35,174 nucleotides of DNA from Vasconcelosia minhoensis LEGE 07310 (GCF_015207255.1 NZ_JADEXG010000057.1:1-35174), one strand, 5' to 3'; shown: positions 7,329 through 16,052, counted from the first letter of the stretch. The notes: generated by a model from the letters alone, not told the origin. Numbers and translations are program-made.

Positions 7329-9365
7329 TTAGAACTCTGAGGGAGCTTGTCGGGCGAGAATTTGGGACCGGAGTTTGTCTGGGACGGGGCTGAGGTGGTC
7401 GTACTGCCAGCTGAAGAAGCCGACGCCCAGGGTGAGCGATCGCAGTTCTAAAATCAGCGTTTGCATTTCAGCTACGGCGAGATGGCCAGCAACCTGATCC
7501 CAGCCGGGCCAGCCGGGCTTGGCCTGGTAGCCCAGAATCTGACCGCGACGGATGCTAATCAGCCGCAGGACGCCGGAGGTAAAGCTGTTGGGAACGGAGA
7601 TTTCGACGGCGGCAATCGGCTCTAGCAGGTCGGGTTCGCAGGCAGCCATGCCGGTTTGCATCGCTAGGCGAGCGGCCTGCTTAAATGCCTGCTCAGAACT
7701 ATCGACGCTGTGGTAGGAGCCGTTCGTCAGGGTCACGGCAATATCGACGACTGGGAAACCCAGCGGGCCGTTCACTAACGCTTCGCGGACACCGGTTTCA
7801 ACGCCGGGAATGTACTGTTTGGGCACCGCGCCCCCCACGACAGACTCGCTGAAGCGAAAGCCGTCGCCGCGAGGCAGGGGTTGAATGTCGATATAGACAT
7901 CGCCAAACTGGCCATGGCCGCCGGTTTGGTGCTTATAGCGCCCGTGCACATCGGCCGTTGACCGGCGAATGGTCTCTTTGTAGGGGACCTGGGGCAGGTG
8001 AGTCGTCATCGGCAGGTGATATTTACGGCTGAGGCGCTCCAGGGCTATTTGTAAATGCATTTCGCCCTGCCCCCAGAGGATGACTTCGTGGGTATCGCCG
8101 TGCTGCTCCCAATAGAGGCCGGGGTCTTCTTCCAGCAGCTTGCCAAGGGCGGTACTGAGCTTTACTTCATCGCTGCGCTGGGCAGGCGCGATCGCGAGGG
8201 CATAGACCCGGTTTAGCGCATCGGCGGTGGGTAATTCCTCAGCGGGTTTTGGCCCCGTTCCGAGCGTGTCCCCGGTAAGGGCCTTTTCTAAACGCGCGAT
8301 CGCGACAATTGACCCGGCCTCGGCGGTATTGAGCGGTATAGTTTGCTGACCCATGAGCTGATAGATGCCGCCGACGCGATCGCCATTTAGCACATCGCTA
8401 TCGCCAATTTGGCCGCGCCACAGCCGCACTAGGGAAAGCTTCCCACCCTGGGAGCTGTAGTAGGTTTTGAGCACCTGGGCCAGCGGCTCGCTGCTAGATG
8501 AATCAATACCGCGATTTTGGGCAGTGACCTTAGGCTCGGGCGTTTCGCGCACCAGGGCATCGAGCAGCGGACGCACGCCGTAATCACTAGCGGCAACGCC
8601 GATAAACACGGGAACGACCAGGTCAGCCCCCAAGTCGAGCTTGAGATCTCGAACAATTTCTTCCTGGGGCGGATCGATTTCTTCCAGCAGCTCTTCTAGC
8701 AGGTGGTCGTCAAAGTCGGCGAGCGTTTCGAGCATTTCAGCCCGGGCGGCCTTTTCTGCGGCGGCCAGCTCAGCCGGAAGGGGCACCGGGTCGGCGGGGG
8801 CACTGGGATGATAATGATAGGCTTGCTCACTGATCAGGTCGATAAAGCCCACCAGCTTGCCGCCCATGCCGATGGGATACTGGTGGAGGACAAGGGGACG
8901 GCTAGAGACCGACTTGAGGGCTTCGACGACGTCCGAAAAGGCAGCATTGCTGCGGTCAATTTTATTGATCCAGAGCAGGTGGGGAATTTCCCAACTGTCC
9001 AGGAACTGGAGCAGCGGCGAGACCGTCAGGGCGCGGCTGGGGTCGGGTTCGCAAACAACGATGGCGGCATCGACGCCGATCAGGGCATTGCAGGTTTCCT
9101 GGAGCAGCTCGACCGACCCCGGACAGTCTACAAAGGTAAAATTAATGCCGCCATGCTGGGTGCAGGCGGCATTGATTTCAACGGTCATTTTGTGGTCGCG
9201 GGCTTCCGGGGTACTGTCTCCAACCGTGTTGCCCTCGGGAATGCCGCCTTTCCGGGAAATCGCCCCGGTGACGGCGAGCAAGCTTTCTAAAAGGGTGGTC
9301 TTACCGCTGGAATAAGGACCCACGATAGCGACATTGCGTGAGCCCGACAAAACTTTATGAGTCAT
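7329..9365 (-). CDS. EF-G-like translational GTPase (second, non-canonical EF-G)
   Basis: This 678-residue protein has the EF-G domain layout. The GTPase domain has P-loop GPYSSGKT (16-23), DCPG as G3 and NKID as G4. Domain II follows, then domain III (GQGEMHLQIALERLSRKYHLP) and domain IV (GGHGQFGDVYIDIQPL and the FPVVDIAVTLTNGSYHSVDSS strand-loop), and a domain V with SIRRGQILGY. Two features set it apart from canonical FusA. The switch I element is RDHKMTVEI instead of the usual QERGITI. The G3 motif is DCPGSVEL, so the catalytic His of DTPGHVD is Ser. It therefore belongs to the divergent EF-G-like class of bacteria, whose role is unclear. No rpsL/rpsG/tuf neighbours are present, as expected for a paralogue. 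The gene appears monocistronic, with its own terminator. Confidence 0.88.
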   Translation of the reverse strand: MTHKVLSGSRNVAIVGPYSSGKTTLLESLLAVTGAISRKGGIPEGNTVGDSTPEARDHKMTVEINAACTQHGGINFTFVDCPGSVELLQETCNALIGVDAAIVVCEPDPSRALTVSPLLQFLDSWEIPHLLWINKIDRSNAAFSDVVEALKSVSSRPLVLHQYPIGMGGKLVGFIDLISEQAYHYHPSAPADPVPLPAELAAAEKAARAEMLETLADFDDHLLEELLEEIDPPQEEIVRDLKLDLGADLVVPVFIGVAASDYGVRPLLDALVRETPEPKVTAQNRGIDSSSSEPLAQVLKTYYSSQGGKLSLVRLWRGQIGDSDVLNGDRVGGIYQLMGQQTIPLNTAEAGSIVAIARLEKALTGDTLGTGPKPAEELPTADALNRVYALAIAPAQRSDEVKLSTALGKLLEEDPGLYWEQHGDTHEVILWGQGEMHLQIALERLSRKYHLPMTTHLPQVPYKETIRRSTADVHGRYKHQTGGHGQFGDVYIDIQPLPRGDGFRFSESVVGGAVPKQYIPGVETGVREALVNGPLGFPVVDIAVTLTNGSYHSVDSSEQAFKQAARLAMQTGMAACEPDLLEPIAAVEISVPNSFTSGVLRLISIRRGQILGYQAKPGWPGWDQVAGHLAVAEMQTLILELRSLTLGVGFFSWQYDHLSPVPDKLRSQILARQAPSEF

Positions 9366-9773
9366 GAGTCGTTCCTTTTACTGAAGGGAAGGAATAGTCG
9401 GAAAGTTATAAAAATACAGCCCTTTGTCGCTTGACTCCGAAGCCAAGGCTGAAGGGATGCCCTAACTGCTAAGCGCTGACGGACTTAGGGAGCTGATATC
9501 ACGATTCACTTAGGGTTGTCGGAAGCCGGTCAGCAAGCTGTGATAGCGCCTAGCTTAACCCGTCTGCGCATCGACGATCGGCTCAGTTTGGAAAAGTTTA
9601 TGCGGTGATGCCGAACCCAGTCTCGCTGATAGCATTCCAACCCTCAAGCTGAGCAAGTCGCAATGGGAACCCAGTCAATCGGCCTTTTTATAGACGCGGC
9701 TGGGTCGATAAGGCGGTAAGGTCGGAAGTCTGACGTTGCTCGAACAGGCCGATGATTGCCTTAAACGTCCCCT
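9366..9773. other. Intergenic region between divergent genes
   Basis: These 408 bases must hold the promoters of the EF-G-like gene (leftward) and the channel gene (rightward). I see no reading frame with a ribosome site, no tRNA and no strong terminator. A short stem TTCCTT/AAGGAA lies just upstream of the EF-G-like start, at about 9371-9393. No promoter could be assigned. Confidence 0.4.
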
Positions 9774-10907
9774 ATGAGACGATTGTTTACCCTGCTCTCA
9801 GTTGGTTCTGCGGCGCTATTGGCGGGGGGGCTGCTGCGGCCTGTACCCGCTGGCGCTCAGTCTACCCAGCCCAATGACCCCACTCAGGCTCAAACTTCGC
9901 CTCAACCCCAGGCCAAAATGACGATTGGCGTTAGCCCGATGCCGCCCTTTGCCATCCAAACTCAGACCGAAAGCGGTAATGACTGGGATGGAATTGGCGT
10001 CCATCTGTGGCGGGAGATTGCCGAAGAGCTGAATATTCAGTATGAATGGCAGGAGCTACAGCCGGGAGAAGAAGTTGAGCGCGTGCAGGATGGCACCGTC
10101 GATATGGCCATCACCGCCACCGCCACTGCCGACGCAGAGCAGCAGGTTGACTTTACCCAGAGCTACTACATTTCTTCCCTGGGCATTGCCCAGTCCCGCC
10201 AGCGGGGCTTTTTAGACGTGGCGACCTCAGTTCTATCACCGGGCTTTTTATGGGTCTGCCTGTGGCTGTCGCTGCTGCTGGTCGCTGTCGGCGCGATTGT
10301 GTGGCTGTTTGAACGTAGCAAGAACGAAGAGATGTTTAATGCCCATCCGGGGCGCGGCATCTGGGATAGCTTCTGGTGGGCCGGGGTGACGATGACGACA
10401 ATTGGCTATGGCGATAAAGCGCCTGTGACCGTGGGTGGACGAGTCATAGCGCTCATTTGGATGCTGATTGCGATGGGCATTACCGCCAGTCTGACGGCGA
10501 CGATTACCTCAGTGCTAACTCAGGATCGGACGAGTCAGCTTACCCAGTTTGCCGATCTCAAGGCCATCAAAGTCGGGAGCATCGAAGGCTCCAGCGCCGC
10601 TGAGGCGCTAGAGCAGCAGCAAATCTCATTTCAATCGGTGAAAGCGCCTTTGGACGGGCTGCGAGCGGTTGATCAGGGTCAGCTCGATGCCTTTGTCTAC
10701 GATGCGGCGCTGCTGAACTATCTCAATCGAAATGAGCTCAAAAGTCGGCTGTATATTGAGTCTACCGGGCTTCAAATTCGCCGCTATGTGATTACCATGC
10801 CAGAAGATTCCCCTAGACTGGAGACCATCAGCAGTCAGGTGATGCGAGAGCAGAGCCAGGCAGACTGGCAGGCTATGCTGAAGCGTTTTTTACCGCAGTC
10901 TGAATGA
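9774..10907 (+). CDS. GluR0-like ligand-gated potassium channel
   Basis: This 377-residue protein starts with a signal peptide (1-28, ending AGAQ). A bacterial solute-binding family 3 fold is split into two lobes (about 49-145 and 258-375). Between the lobes sit a membrane span (158-179), a pore helix with filter TMTTIGYGDKAP (206-217) and a second span (223-248). This is the layout of cyanobacterial GluR0, a prokaryotic relative of ionotropic glutamate receptors. The GYGD filter predicts potassium selectivity. In amino-acid-binding lobes the pattern before VDF is usually 'ITxxREkxVDF', where Arg holds the ligand carboxylate. Here it reads ATADAEQQVDF, so Arg appears to be Ala121 and the ligand may not be a standard amino acid. 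No clear ribosome site precedes the ATG. Confidence 0.9.
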   Translation: MRRLFTLLSVGSAALLAGGLLRPVPAGAQSTQPNDPTQAQTSPQPQAKMTIGVSPMPPFAIQTQTESGNDWDGIGVHLWREIAEELNIQYEWQELQPGEEVERVQDGTVDMAITATATADAEQQVDFTQSYYISSLGIAQSRQRGFLDVATSVLSPGFLWVCLWLSLLLVAVGAIVWLFERSKNEEMFNAHPGRGIWDSFWWAGVTMTTIGYGDKAPVTVGGRVIALIWMLIAMGITASLTATITSVLTQDRTSQLTQFADLKAIKVGSIEGSSAAEALEQQQISFQSVKAPLDGLRAVDQGQLDAFVYDAALLNYLNRNELKSRLYIESTGLQIRRYVITMPEDSPRLETISSQVMREQSQADWQAMLKRFLPQSE

Positions 10908-10966
10908 CACCTTTGCTGGGCTGGCCTTCCTGAACAGCAATCAGTCGCTGCGAAACCCAACCTATT

Positions 10967-11012
10967 AAAAAGCCGCAGCAGATGTCATCCTTTCGGAATT
11001 TCTGCTGCGGCT
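10967..11012 (-). terminator. Rho-independent terminator of the small hydrophilic gene
   Basis: A perfect 12-bp stem, AGCCGCAGCAGA / TCTGCTGCGGCT, has an 18-base loop. On the minus strand it is followed by TTTTTA. It lies 26 bp past the stop of the 46-residue gene. On the plus strand it could also serve the channel gene that ends at 10907, though without a T tract. Confidence 0.8.
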
Positions 11013-11037
11013 CAGGTGACCAAGGTTTAGCTTTAAA

Positions 11038-11178
11038 TTATTTCTTATCCTGATCGGTGAGCTTGGGAGAGTTCTCGGCTTTCTTGCCCGCTTCTTCCTC
11101 AATATTGTCAACTTTGTCTTGAATCGTATCTTCTACATTCTCAGCAAAAGACTTATCTTTCTTTTCGGCATCACTCAT
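11038..11178 (-). CDS. Small hydrophilic stress-type protein (CsbD-like)
   Basis: The frame is open from 11247, but an AGGAG six bases before the ATG at 11178 fixes the start. This gives 46 residues: MSDAEKKDKSFAENVEDTIQ and on to a KKAENSPKL tail. It is nearly free of hydrophobic residues, dominated by Asp, Glu and Lys, and predicted helical and soluble. The 'ENVEDTIQDKVDNIEEEAGKKAE' region resembles CsbD-like proteins, which are stress-induced in bacteria, but the match is loose. A perfect terminator follows, which supports a real single-gene transcript. Confidence 0.7.
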   Translation of the reverse strand: MSDAEKKDKSFAENVEDTIQDKVDNIEEEAGKKAENSPKLTDQDKK

Positions 11179-11336
11179 GGAATATCTCCTATAGAAGTTT
11201 TCGACATCTACGATTACTAACTTACGGTTGTCAGCTGAGGTCAGCATCCTCCCTGAGAAGCATTTCTATCTTCTGCGCCATGAATGCCAGGCGATGATTC
11301 GGCTATGATTGGCTAAAGCACTCTGCGGGCCTGGCC

Positions 11337-13052
11337 ATGACGAACGCAATTATCGATCCGACTTTACAGCGGCATCAGGTCGCTTTGGATCAGCTGCTTG
11401 CTCGTTTAGAACGGTTTGCAGCAGCGGTCAAACATAGCGCCCTGCAAAAAACGATTCAGAACCTGCGCGAAAGCCTTGCTCAGCCCTTCTTGTTCGTCGT
11501 GATTGGAGAGGTCAAGGCGGGCAAGAGCAGTTTTATCAATACGCTGCTGGGCAGTGAAGTCTGTGAAGTCGGTGCCGACCCACGGACCAACCGCGTGGCT
11601 AAGATTGCCTACTCTGACCATGACTACAGCCGGGAAACCAAGTCCGGTGCGCTGCAAGAAATGGGTCGTCCGGTGCCGATCCTGCAACAGATTGCGATCG
11701 TTGACACGCCAGGAACCAACAGCCCGATCCAAAGCCACGAGGAGATTACAAAGGAATTTATTCCCAATAGCGACCTAGTCCTGTTTATCTTCTTCGCCAA
11801 AAATCCCTATACGCAGACGGCCTGGTCGCTGCTGGACTATGCCCATAAAGAATGGCAGAAGCCGGTTGTCTTTATCCTGCAGCAGGCCGATTTGGCTGAC
11901 CCGGTGGAGCTGGAAACGGCACAGCAGTATCTACAGCAGGAAGCGATCGCGCGTCAAATCAAAGATCCCCATATTTTTGCCACCTCGGTCAAGCTAGAGC
12001 AGTCTGAAAATCAGGTTGAGCAGGGCGGCTTCGACCCCGTCCGCCAGTTTATCAGCCAGACGATCACCGGCGGTCGGGGCTACCGGCTGAAGCTAGAGTC
12101 GGGGCTGGGATCGATGCAGCAGATTTTGTCCCGGCTGACGAAGGAGATTGACTCGCTACAGCAGCAGCTGGAGACTGACCGTGCCGTTGTCGCGCGGATC
12201 AAAGACCGATTGGGAACGGGGCAGACGCAGTCGCGCTACGAGATTAGCTCCTTGGTCGATCGGCTGATTAGCCAGTACGGGCGAATTACGGCCGAGGTCA
12301 AGGCTGAGTTCCGAGAGGGGCTGTCGGTCTGGACTCTGGCCAAGCGATCGCTCCTTTCCCTATTCAACCGCAGCCAGCGGGTAGAAGCCTGGATGACCGA
12401 TCTGAAAAATCGCGCTCAGGCAGAGCTAGAGAGTACGCTGGAGGAAACCTCGAAAGATGGGGCCAAGCATTTTGTCAACGGTATTCAGCAGCTGATCAAA
12501 AGCCTAGTCGAAGACCTCGACCGCATTCAAAATACCCATTTTCGCCGCTCCGAGATCCTGATTCCCCTGACCGATCACCGCTATGAGGTGATTGAAGATG
12601 TGAAGGGCAAGGTGTCTGGGCTGCTCGACGATCCGGGGTTTCTCGATTGCCTGGCGGCTAACGCCGATAGCGTTGGCCCTGGCGTGGCCGGCGGCGGCAT
12701 CTTGGCTACCATTGGCGGGGTGATTGCGGCGGTGACTGAGGTCGTCATTCTCGACATTATCGGCAGCGTTTTTTTTGGCGTTGGTCTCCTGATTGCTGGA
12801 GGGATCTTAATCGCCAAGCGCCGCAGCCTCATTCAAAAGTTTGATCAAGAGCTAGACCGCAATCGAACCCGGTTTGAGCGGGAGATCTCTGAGCAGCTCA
12901 CGGCAAAGCTGAGCGTGATCTACGAAGAGATTGACCGCAGTTTTGCCGACTTTTATCGCTATGTGGAACATGAGGAGGCGAGTATTTCGCCGCTGGTGAG
13001 GGAGTTTGAGCAGATTCAGCGGGATGCGGAGGAGTTTAGGGGGAGAGTGTGA
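11337..13052 (+). CDS. Bacterial dynamin-like GTPase
   Basis: This 571-residue protein begins with a short helical lead. A GTPase domain follows, with P-loop GEVKAGKSS (57-65), G3 DTPG (123-126) and, in the G4 position, QQAD (182-185) rather than the usual N/TKxD. A long helical stalk region follows (LTKEIDSLQQQLETDRAVV and onward). A strongly hydrophobic hairpin at about 446-497 should insert into or bind the membrane, and a final coiled segment completes the stalk. This is the plan of bacterial dynamin-like proteins such as the Nostoc BDLP, which shape or fuse membranes. At 571 residues it is shorter than that protein. It probably acts at the thylakoid or cytoplasmic membrane. No partner dynamin gene is adjacent. 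Confidence 0.88.
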   Translation: MTNAIIDPTLQRHQVALDQLLARLERFAAAVKHSALQKTIQNLRESLAQPFLFVVIGEVKAGKSSFINTLLGSEVCEVGADPRTNRVAKIAYSDHDYSRETKSGALQEMGRPVPILQQIAIVDTPGTNSPIQSHEEITKEFIPNSDLVLFIFFAKNPYTQTAWSLLDYAHKEWQKPVVFILQQADLADPVELETAQQYLQQEAIARQIKDPHIFATSVKLEQSENQVEQGGFDPVRQFISQTITGGRGYRLKLESGLGSMQQILSRLTKEIDSLQQQLETDRAVVARIKDRLGTGQTQSRYEISSLVDRLISQYGRITAEVKAEFREGLSVWTLAKRSLLSLFNRSQRVEAWMTDLKNRAQAELESTLEETSKDGAKHFVNGIQQLIKSLVEDLDRIQNTHFRRSEILIPLTDHRYEVIEDVKGKVSGLLDDPGFLDCLAANADSVGPGVAGGGILATIGGVIAAVTEVVILDIIGSVFFGVGLLIAGGILIAKRRSLIQKFDQELDRNRTRFEREISEQLTAKLSVIYEEIDRSFADFYRYVEHEEASISPLVREFEQIQRDAEEFRGRV

Positions 13053-13073
13053 GGGAAGAGGCAAGAGGGTAGA
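13053..13073. repeat. Degenerate heptanucleotide repeat
   Basis: Three imperfect units, GGGAAGA, GGCAAGA and GGGTAGA, follow the dynamin-like stop codon directly. They are the same 7-mer, in a shifted register, as the six perfect copies at 7203-7244. Confidence 0.6.
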
Positions 13074-13132
13074 GAAAAGGGGTGGTGATTTGGTGGATTG
13101 CTTGGGATTGTTTGGGTTAAAGCTGAGTGGCT

Positions 13133-14812
13133 ATGTGGGTTGAGCGGACTAGGCGCGTGAGGCGAGGTTTTAAGGTTTGGGATGCGGTTCGGGCTTATGT
13201 TGCTGATGTCGGGGCTGTGATTGTGACTGCGGCGGCTGGCGTTTTGGTGGCGGCGGCGGCGGATGCGGCTGAGCGAATTCACTTTCAGTATGGTTTTCTG
13301 GAGCGTTCGGTTAGCCTTGAGCAGATAGAGGCGTTTGTAAATGAGGGGACTGTTGACGGTTCTCTGGAGCTGCTGCTGTTGCGGCTGAGCCCAGAGCAGC
13401 AGGAGCAGCTGCGGGCGGCGCTGCGATCGCGCTATGAGGTCGATCCGGTATTGGTCAATCGCTTTTCCTACACTAGTTCCGGGCGGCAGCTGCTGACGGA
13501 GGCCGGTGAGGTGCTTCAGACCGCGTCCGGGATGAACGGGCTCTATGCGCTGCGGGGGGCGCTGACCCTAGCGGCGGCGGACCCGGAGGGGCTGACGCTG
13601 CTGAATCTGCTGCGGCAGTATCCGACTCATTTACGCATTGACGTGAGGCGGGCGCTGGCTGTGGGCCGTAGCTTTGGCCAGATGCTGGCCGATACGGAAG
13701 CCGCGATCGCGCGGCTCTCTGAACAAACGCAGACCGCTGCGGCGCAGGCACCGGCGACTGACTTTAGCCAGCTGCCCGACCCCAGACAGCCGGGTCCTTG
13801 GCAGGTGAACCAGCAGACACTAGCGCTGCGAGATCAGCGCCGAAATCGCGCCTTTTCCACCGACCTCTACCTGCCAGAGGGGCCAGCCGAGGGAGCAGCG
13901 CTGCCCGAACGGCTGCCGGTAATTGTGATTTCTAACGGGCTGGGGGGAAGCCGCGATCGCTTCCTCGACCTGGCAACCCACCTGGCGTCCCACGGCTTTG
14001 CGGTCGCGATTCCCGACCATCCCGGCAGTGACCGGCAGCGGCTGCAGGCGTTCTACCAGGGGCTGTATGCCGAAAATTTTGAAGCGGCGGAGTTTATCGA
14101 CCGCCCGCTGGATATCCGCTTCTTGCTAGACGAGCTGACCCGGCTGAATGGCGAGCGGTTTGACAGCCGGCTGAATCCAGACCAGGTCGGCGTCTTTGGT
14201 TACTCCTTTGGCGGTACGACGGCGCTGGCCCTGGCCGGGGCTGAAATCGACCTGTCCCATTTAGCTGAGGACTGCGCGACGCGCTCTGCCCTGATCAACA
14301 TTTCGCTGCTCTATCAGTGCCGGGCGCTAGCGCTGCCGACCGATTCAGTCAGCTTGCGGGATTCCCGGGTGCAGGCCGTCTATGTCTTTGTACCCTTCGG
14401 CCGCAGTCTCTACGGACCCGAAGGCATGGCTCAGGTTGAGATTCCTGTGATGTGGGAGGCGACCGATCAGGATATTCTGACGCCGCTGGCGATTGAGCAG
14501 CTGCCCGCCTTTGCCTGGCTGACCGAGCCGGAGCGCTATCTGGTGGTTACAGAGGGGCTCCCCCACGCTCGCCTGACGCTGGATGTGGTCAATCGACTAA
14601 CCGATCAGGCCCTCGCCTGGGAAGACGTTGGCCCCATCGCTGAAACCTACCATCAGATGCTGAGCCTGCCTTTTTTTCAAGTCTATGTCGCCGAGCAGGA
14701 CGTCTACCGTCCTTACCTACAGGCCCAGGCCGCCCAGGAACTGACGCAGGAACCCTACGACTTAAACTGGGCGCGATCGCTAGAAGGCATTATCCCGTCC
14801 CCTCAAGATTAG
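13133..14812 (+). CDS. Secreted alpha/beta hydrolase with DUF1400 domain
   Basis: This protein of about 559 residues (561 if GTG 13127 is used; neither start has a clear ribosome site) has a basic N-terminus and then a signal-like hydrophobic stretch ending AADAAE. The DUF1400 region follows (IHFQYGFLERSVSLEQIEAF), a cyanobacterial domain typically placed before an alpha/beta hydrolase fold. The hydrolase half has SNGLGGSRDRF near the oxyanion hole, IPDHPGSDRQR, and the nucleophile elbow GYSFGG with Ser358. Candidates for the acid and base are the Asp in ATDQDILTPL and the His in GLPHARLTL. This arrangement is close to the platelet-activating-factor acetylhydrolase/dienelactone hydrolase type. 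The substrate is unknown. It is expected to act outside the cytoplasm. Confidence 0.87.
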   Translation: MWVERTRRVRRGFKVWDAVRAYVADVGAVIVTAAAGVLVAAAADAAERIHFQYGFLERSVSLEQIEAFVNEGTVDGSLELLLLRLSPEQQEQLRAALRSRYEVDPVLVNRFSYTSSGRQLLTEAGEVLQTASGMNGLYALRGALTLAAADPEGLTLLNLLRQYPTHLRIDVRRALAVGRSFGQMLADTEAAIARLSEQTQTAAAQAPATDFSQLPDPRQPGPWQVNQQTLALRDQRRNRAFSTDLYLPEGPAEGAALPERLPVIVISNGLGGSRDRFLDLATHLASHGFAVAIPDHPGSDRQRLQAFYQGLYAENFEAAEFIDRPLDIRFLLDELTRLNGERFDSRLNPDQVGVFGYSFGGTTALALAGAEIDLSHLAEDCATRSALINISLLYQCRALALPTDSVSLRDSRVQAVYVFVPFGRSLYGPEGMAQVEIPVMWEATDQDILTPLAIEQLPAFAWLTEPERYLVVTEGLPHARLTLDVVNRLTDQALAWEDVGPIAETYHQMLSLPFFQVYVAEQDVYRPYLQAQAAQELTQEPYDLNWARSLEGIIPSPQD

Positions 14813-14842
14813 ATGTTCTCTGCATAGACTTACTTGACAAAA

Positions 14843-15391
14843 ATGAAAAACGCAAATGTTGCAGTTAGCAAATTTCTCAGCTATATCCTGCGTCATCAGC
14901 CTGAGCGTATCGGGCTCAGCCTCGACCCAGCGGGATGGACCTCGGTGGATGCGCTAATTGAATGTGCGGCTAGGAATGGTAAACGGCTGACTCGTGAGCA
15001 GATTGTCGGGATTGTGGAAATGAGCGATAAGCAGCGGTTTAGCCTCAGCGAGGACGGCAATCAGATCCGGGCAAATCAGGGCCATTCTGTCAACATTGAC
15101 CTGGGCTTAGCGCCGGTAGAGCCGCCAGAGCAGCTGTACCACGGCACGGCAACAAGGTTTCTAACGTCAATCTTGAAAGAGGGACTTCAGCCCAAAAATC
15201 GTCACCACGTCCATTTATCTTTAGACGTTGAGACGGCGATAGCTGTAGGACAGCGGCATGGGAGTCCTGCGGTATTGGCGATCTCATCTCGGCGGATGAG
15301 CGCGGAAGGTCACCTTTTTTACTGTTCAGCAAATGGCGTGTGGCTAACAGATGCAGTACCGCCAAGGTATTTAGACGTAAAAACTATTTGA
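14843..15391 (+). CDS. kptA: RNA 2'-phosphotransferase (Tpt1/KptA)
   Basis: The 182-residue protein has the full family length. Tpt1/KptA enzymes move an internal 2'-phosphate from RNA to NAD+, giving ADP-ribose 1",2"-cyclic phosphate. The expected catalytic residues are all visible: Arg17-His18 (YILRHQPE), Arg76 (QIRANQGHS) and Arg138 (AVGQRHGSPAV). The NAD-binding YHGTA and HVHLS motifs are also present, as is the terminal GVWLTDAVPPRYL. The conserved part begins right after the ATG at 14843; an in-frame TTG at 14834 is possible. No ribosome site is evident. The stop lies 10 bases before the next gene, so the two are probably cotranscribed. Bacteria lack the fungal-type tRNA splicing that makes 2'-phosphates, so the natural substrate is unclear. 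Confidence 0.92.
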   Translation: MKNANVAVSKFLSYILRHQPERIGLSLDPAGWTSVDALIECAARNGKRLTREQIVGIVEMSDKQRFSLSEDGNQIRANQGHSVNIDLGLAPVEPPEQLYHGTATRFLTSILKEGLQPKNRHHVHLSLDVETAIAVGQRHGSPAVLAISSRRMSAEGHLFYCSANGVWLTDAVPPRYLDVKTI

Positions 15392-15401
15392 ACTCAGCTA
15401 G

Positions 15402-16052
15402 ATGACTTGGCTCGATTCAGGATACGTTACGATAGAGCACTGCTGTTCTCCGCTGGAATGTGACGAAATTGCAAAGCAGCTCAATTTTGTTTATTTGGTC
15501 GGATCGCGATGTTTTCTACAGCAAAGCTGGTGTCAAGCTTTAGCTGCACTGCTCCGCATACGGCTAGCAACAACAATTCCTGAAATTCAACCTACGGTGG
15601 CAGTTCAATGCACGTACTTTAACAAAACAGCCTCAAGAAATTGGCTGGTAGCATGGCATCAAGACCGCAGTATTCCGGTTGCTCCTGCGGCAACATTGCA
15701 TCAATGGCCAGGATTCTCAACAAAAGAAGGGATGTTTTTCATTCATGGTTCTGACAGCTTGCTGAAGCAGATGATTGTCGTGCGACTGCACATCGATACA
15801 ACAACAATTGACAGGGGACCGCTTCGAGTCATACCGGGTTCCCACGCCTATGGAACGCTTAGTTCAGAGCAGATAGGTGATATACGCGCATCGGCCGTTG
15901 AGAAAGCGATCGCAATAGACAAGGGTGGAGTTCTAGCGATGCGACCCCTGATTCTCCATGCTTCGTCAAAGTCCAAGTCACTTAGCCCTCGTCGGGTACT
16001 TCATTTTGTATTTGGGCCGAGGGAACTGCCCGATGGGTTACGCTGGGGTTGA
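15402..16052 (+). CDS. Small PhyH-type Fe(II)/2-oxoglutarate dioxygenase
   Basis: This 216-residue protein carries the phytanoyl-CoA dioxygenase-like iron site. The HxD pair is His86/Asp88 in AWHQDRS, and the distal His186 is in PLILHASS. Arg197/Arg198 in SPRRVLHFVF is placed to hold 2-oxoglutarate. The core strand VRLHIDTTTIDRGPLRVIPG, followed by the SHAYG segment, is the family signature. It is shorter than the human-type enzymes, as is common in bacterial members, which hydroxylate varied small molecules or modified residues. By eye its base composition is lower in G+C than its neighbours, though it contains one HIP1 site (about 15905). It follows kptA after 10 bases, so a shared transcript is likely. 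The substrate is unknown; the pairing suggests an RNA or nucleotide connection. Confidence 0.85.
   Translation: MTWLDSGYVTIEHCCSPLECDEIAKQLNFVYLVGSRCFLQQSWCQALAALLRIRLATTIPEIQPTVAVQCTYFNKTASRNWLVAWHQDRSIPVAPAATLHQWPGFSTKEGMFFIHGSDSLLKQMIVVRLHIDTTTIDRGPLRVIPGSHAYGTLSSEQIGDIRASAVEKAIAIDKGGVLAMRPLILHASSKSKSLSPRRVLHFVFGPRELPDGLRWG

Noticed and set aside
8703-9290. 195-codon open frame on the plus strand
   Set aside because: It lies antisense inside the EF-G-like gene, has no ribosome site and gives a Gly-rich composition typical of an antisense reading of GC-rich coding DNA.
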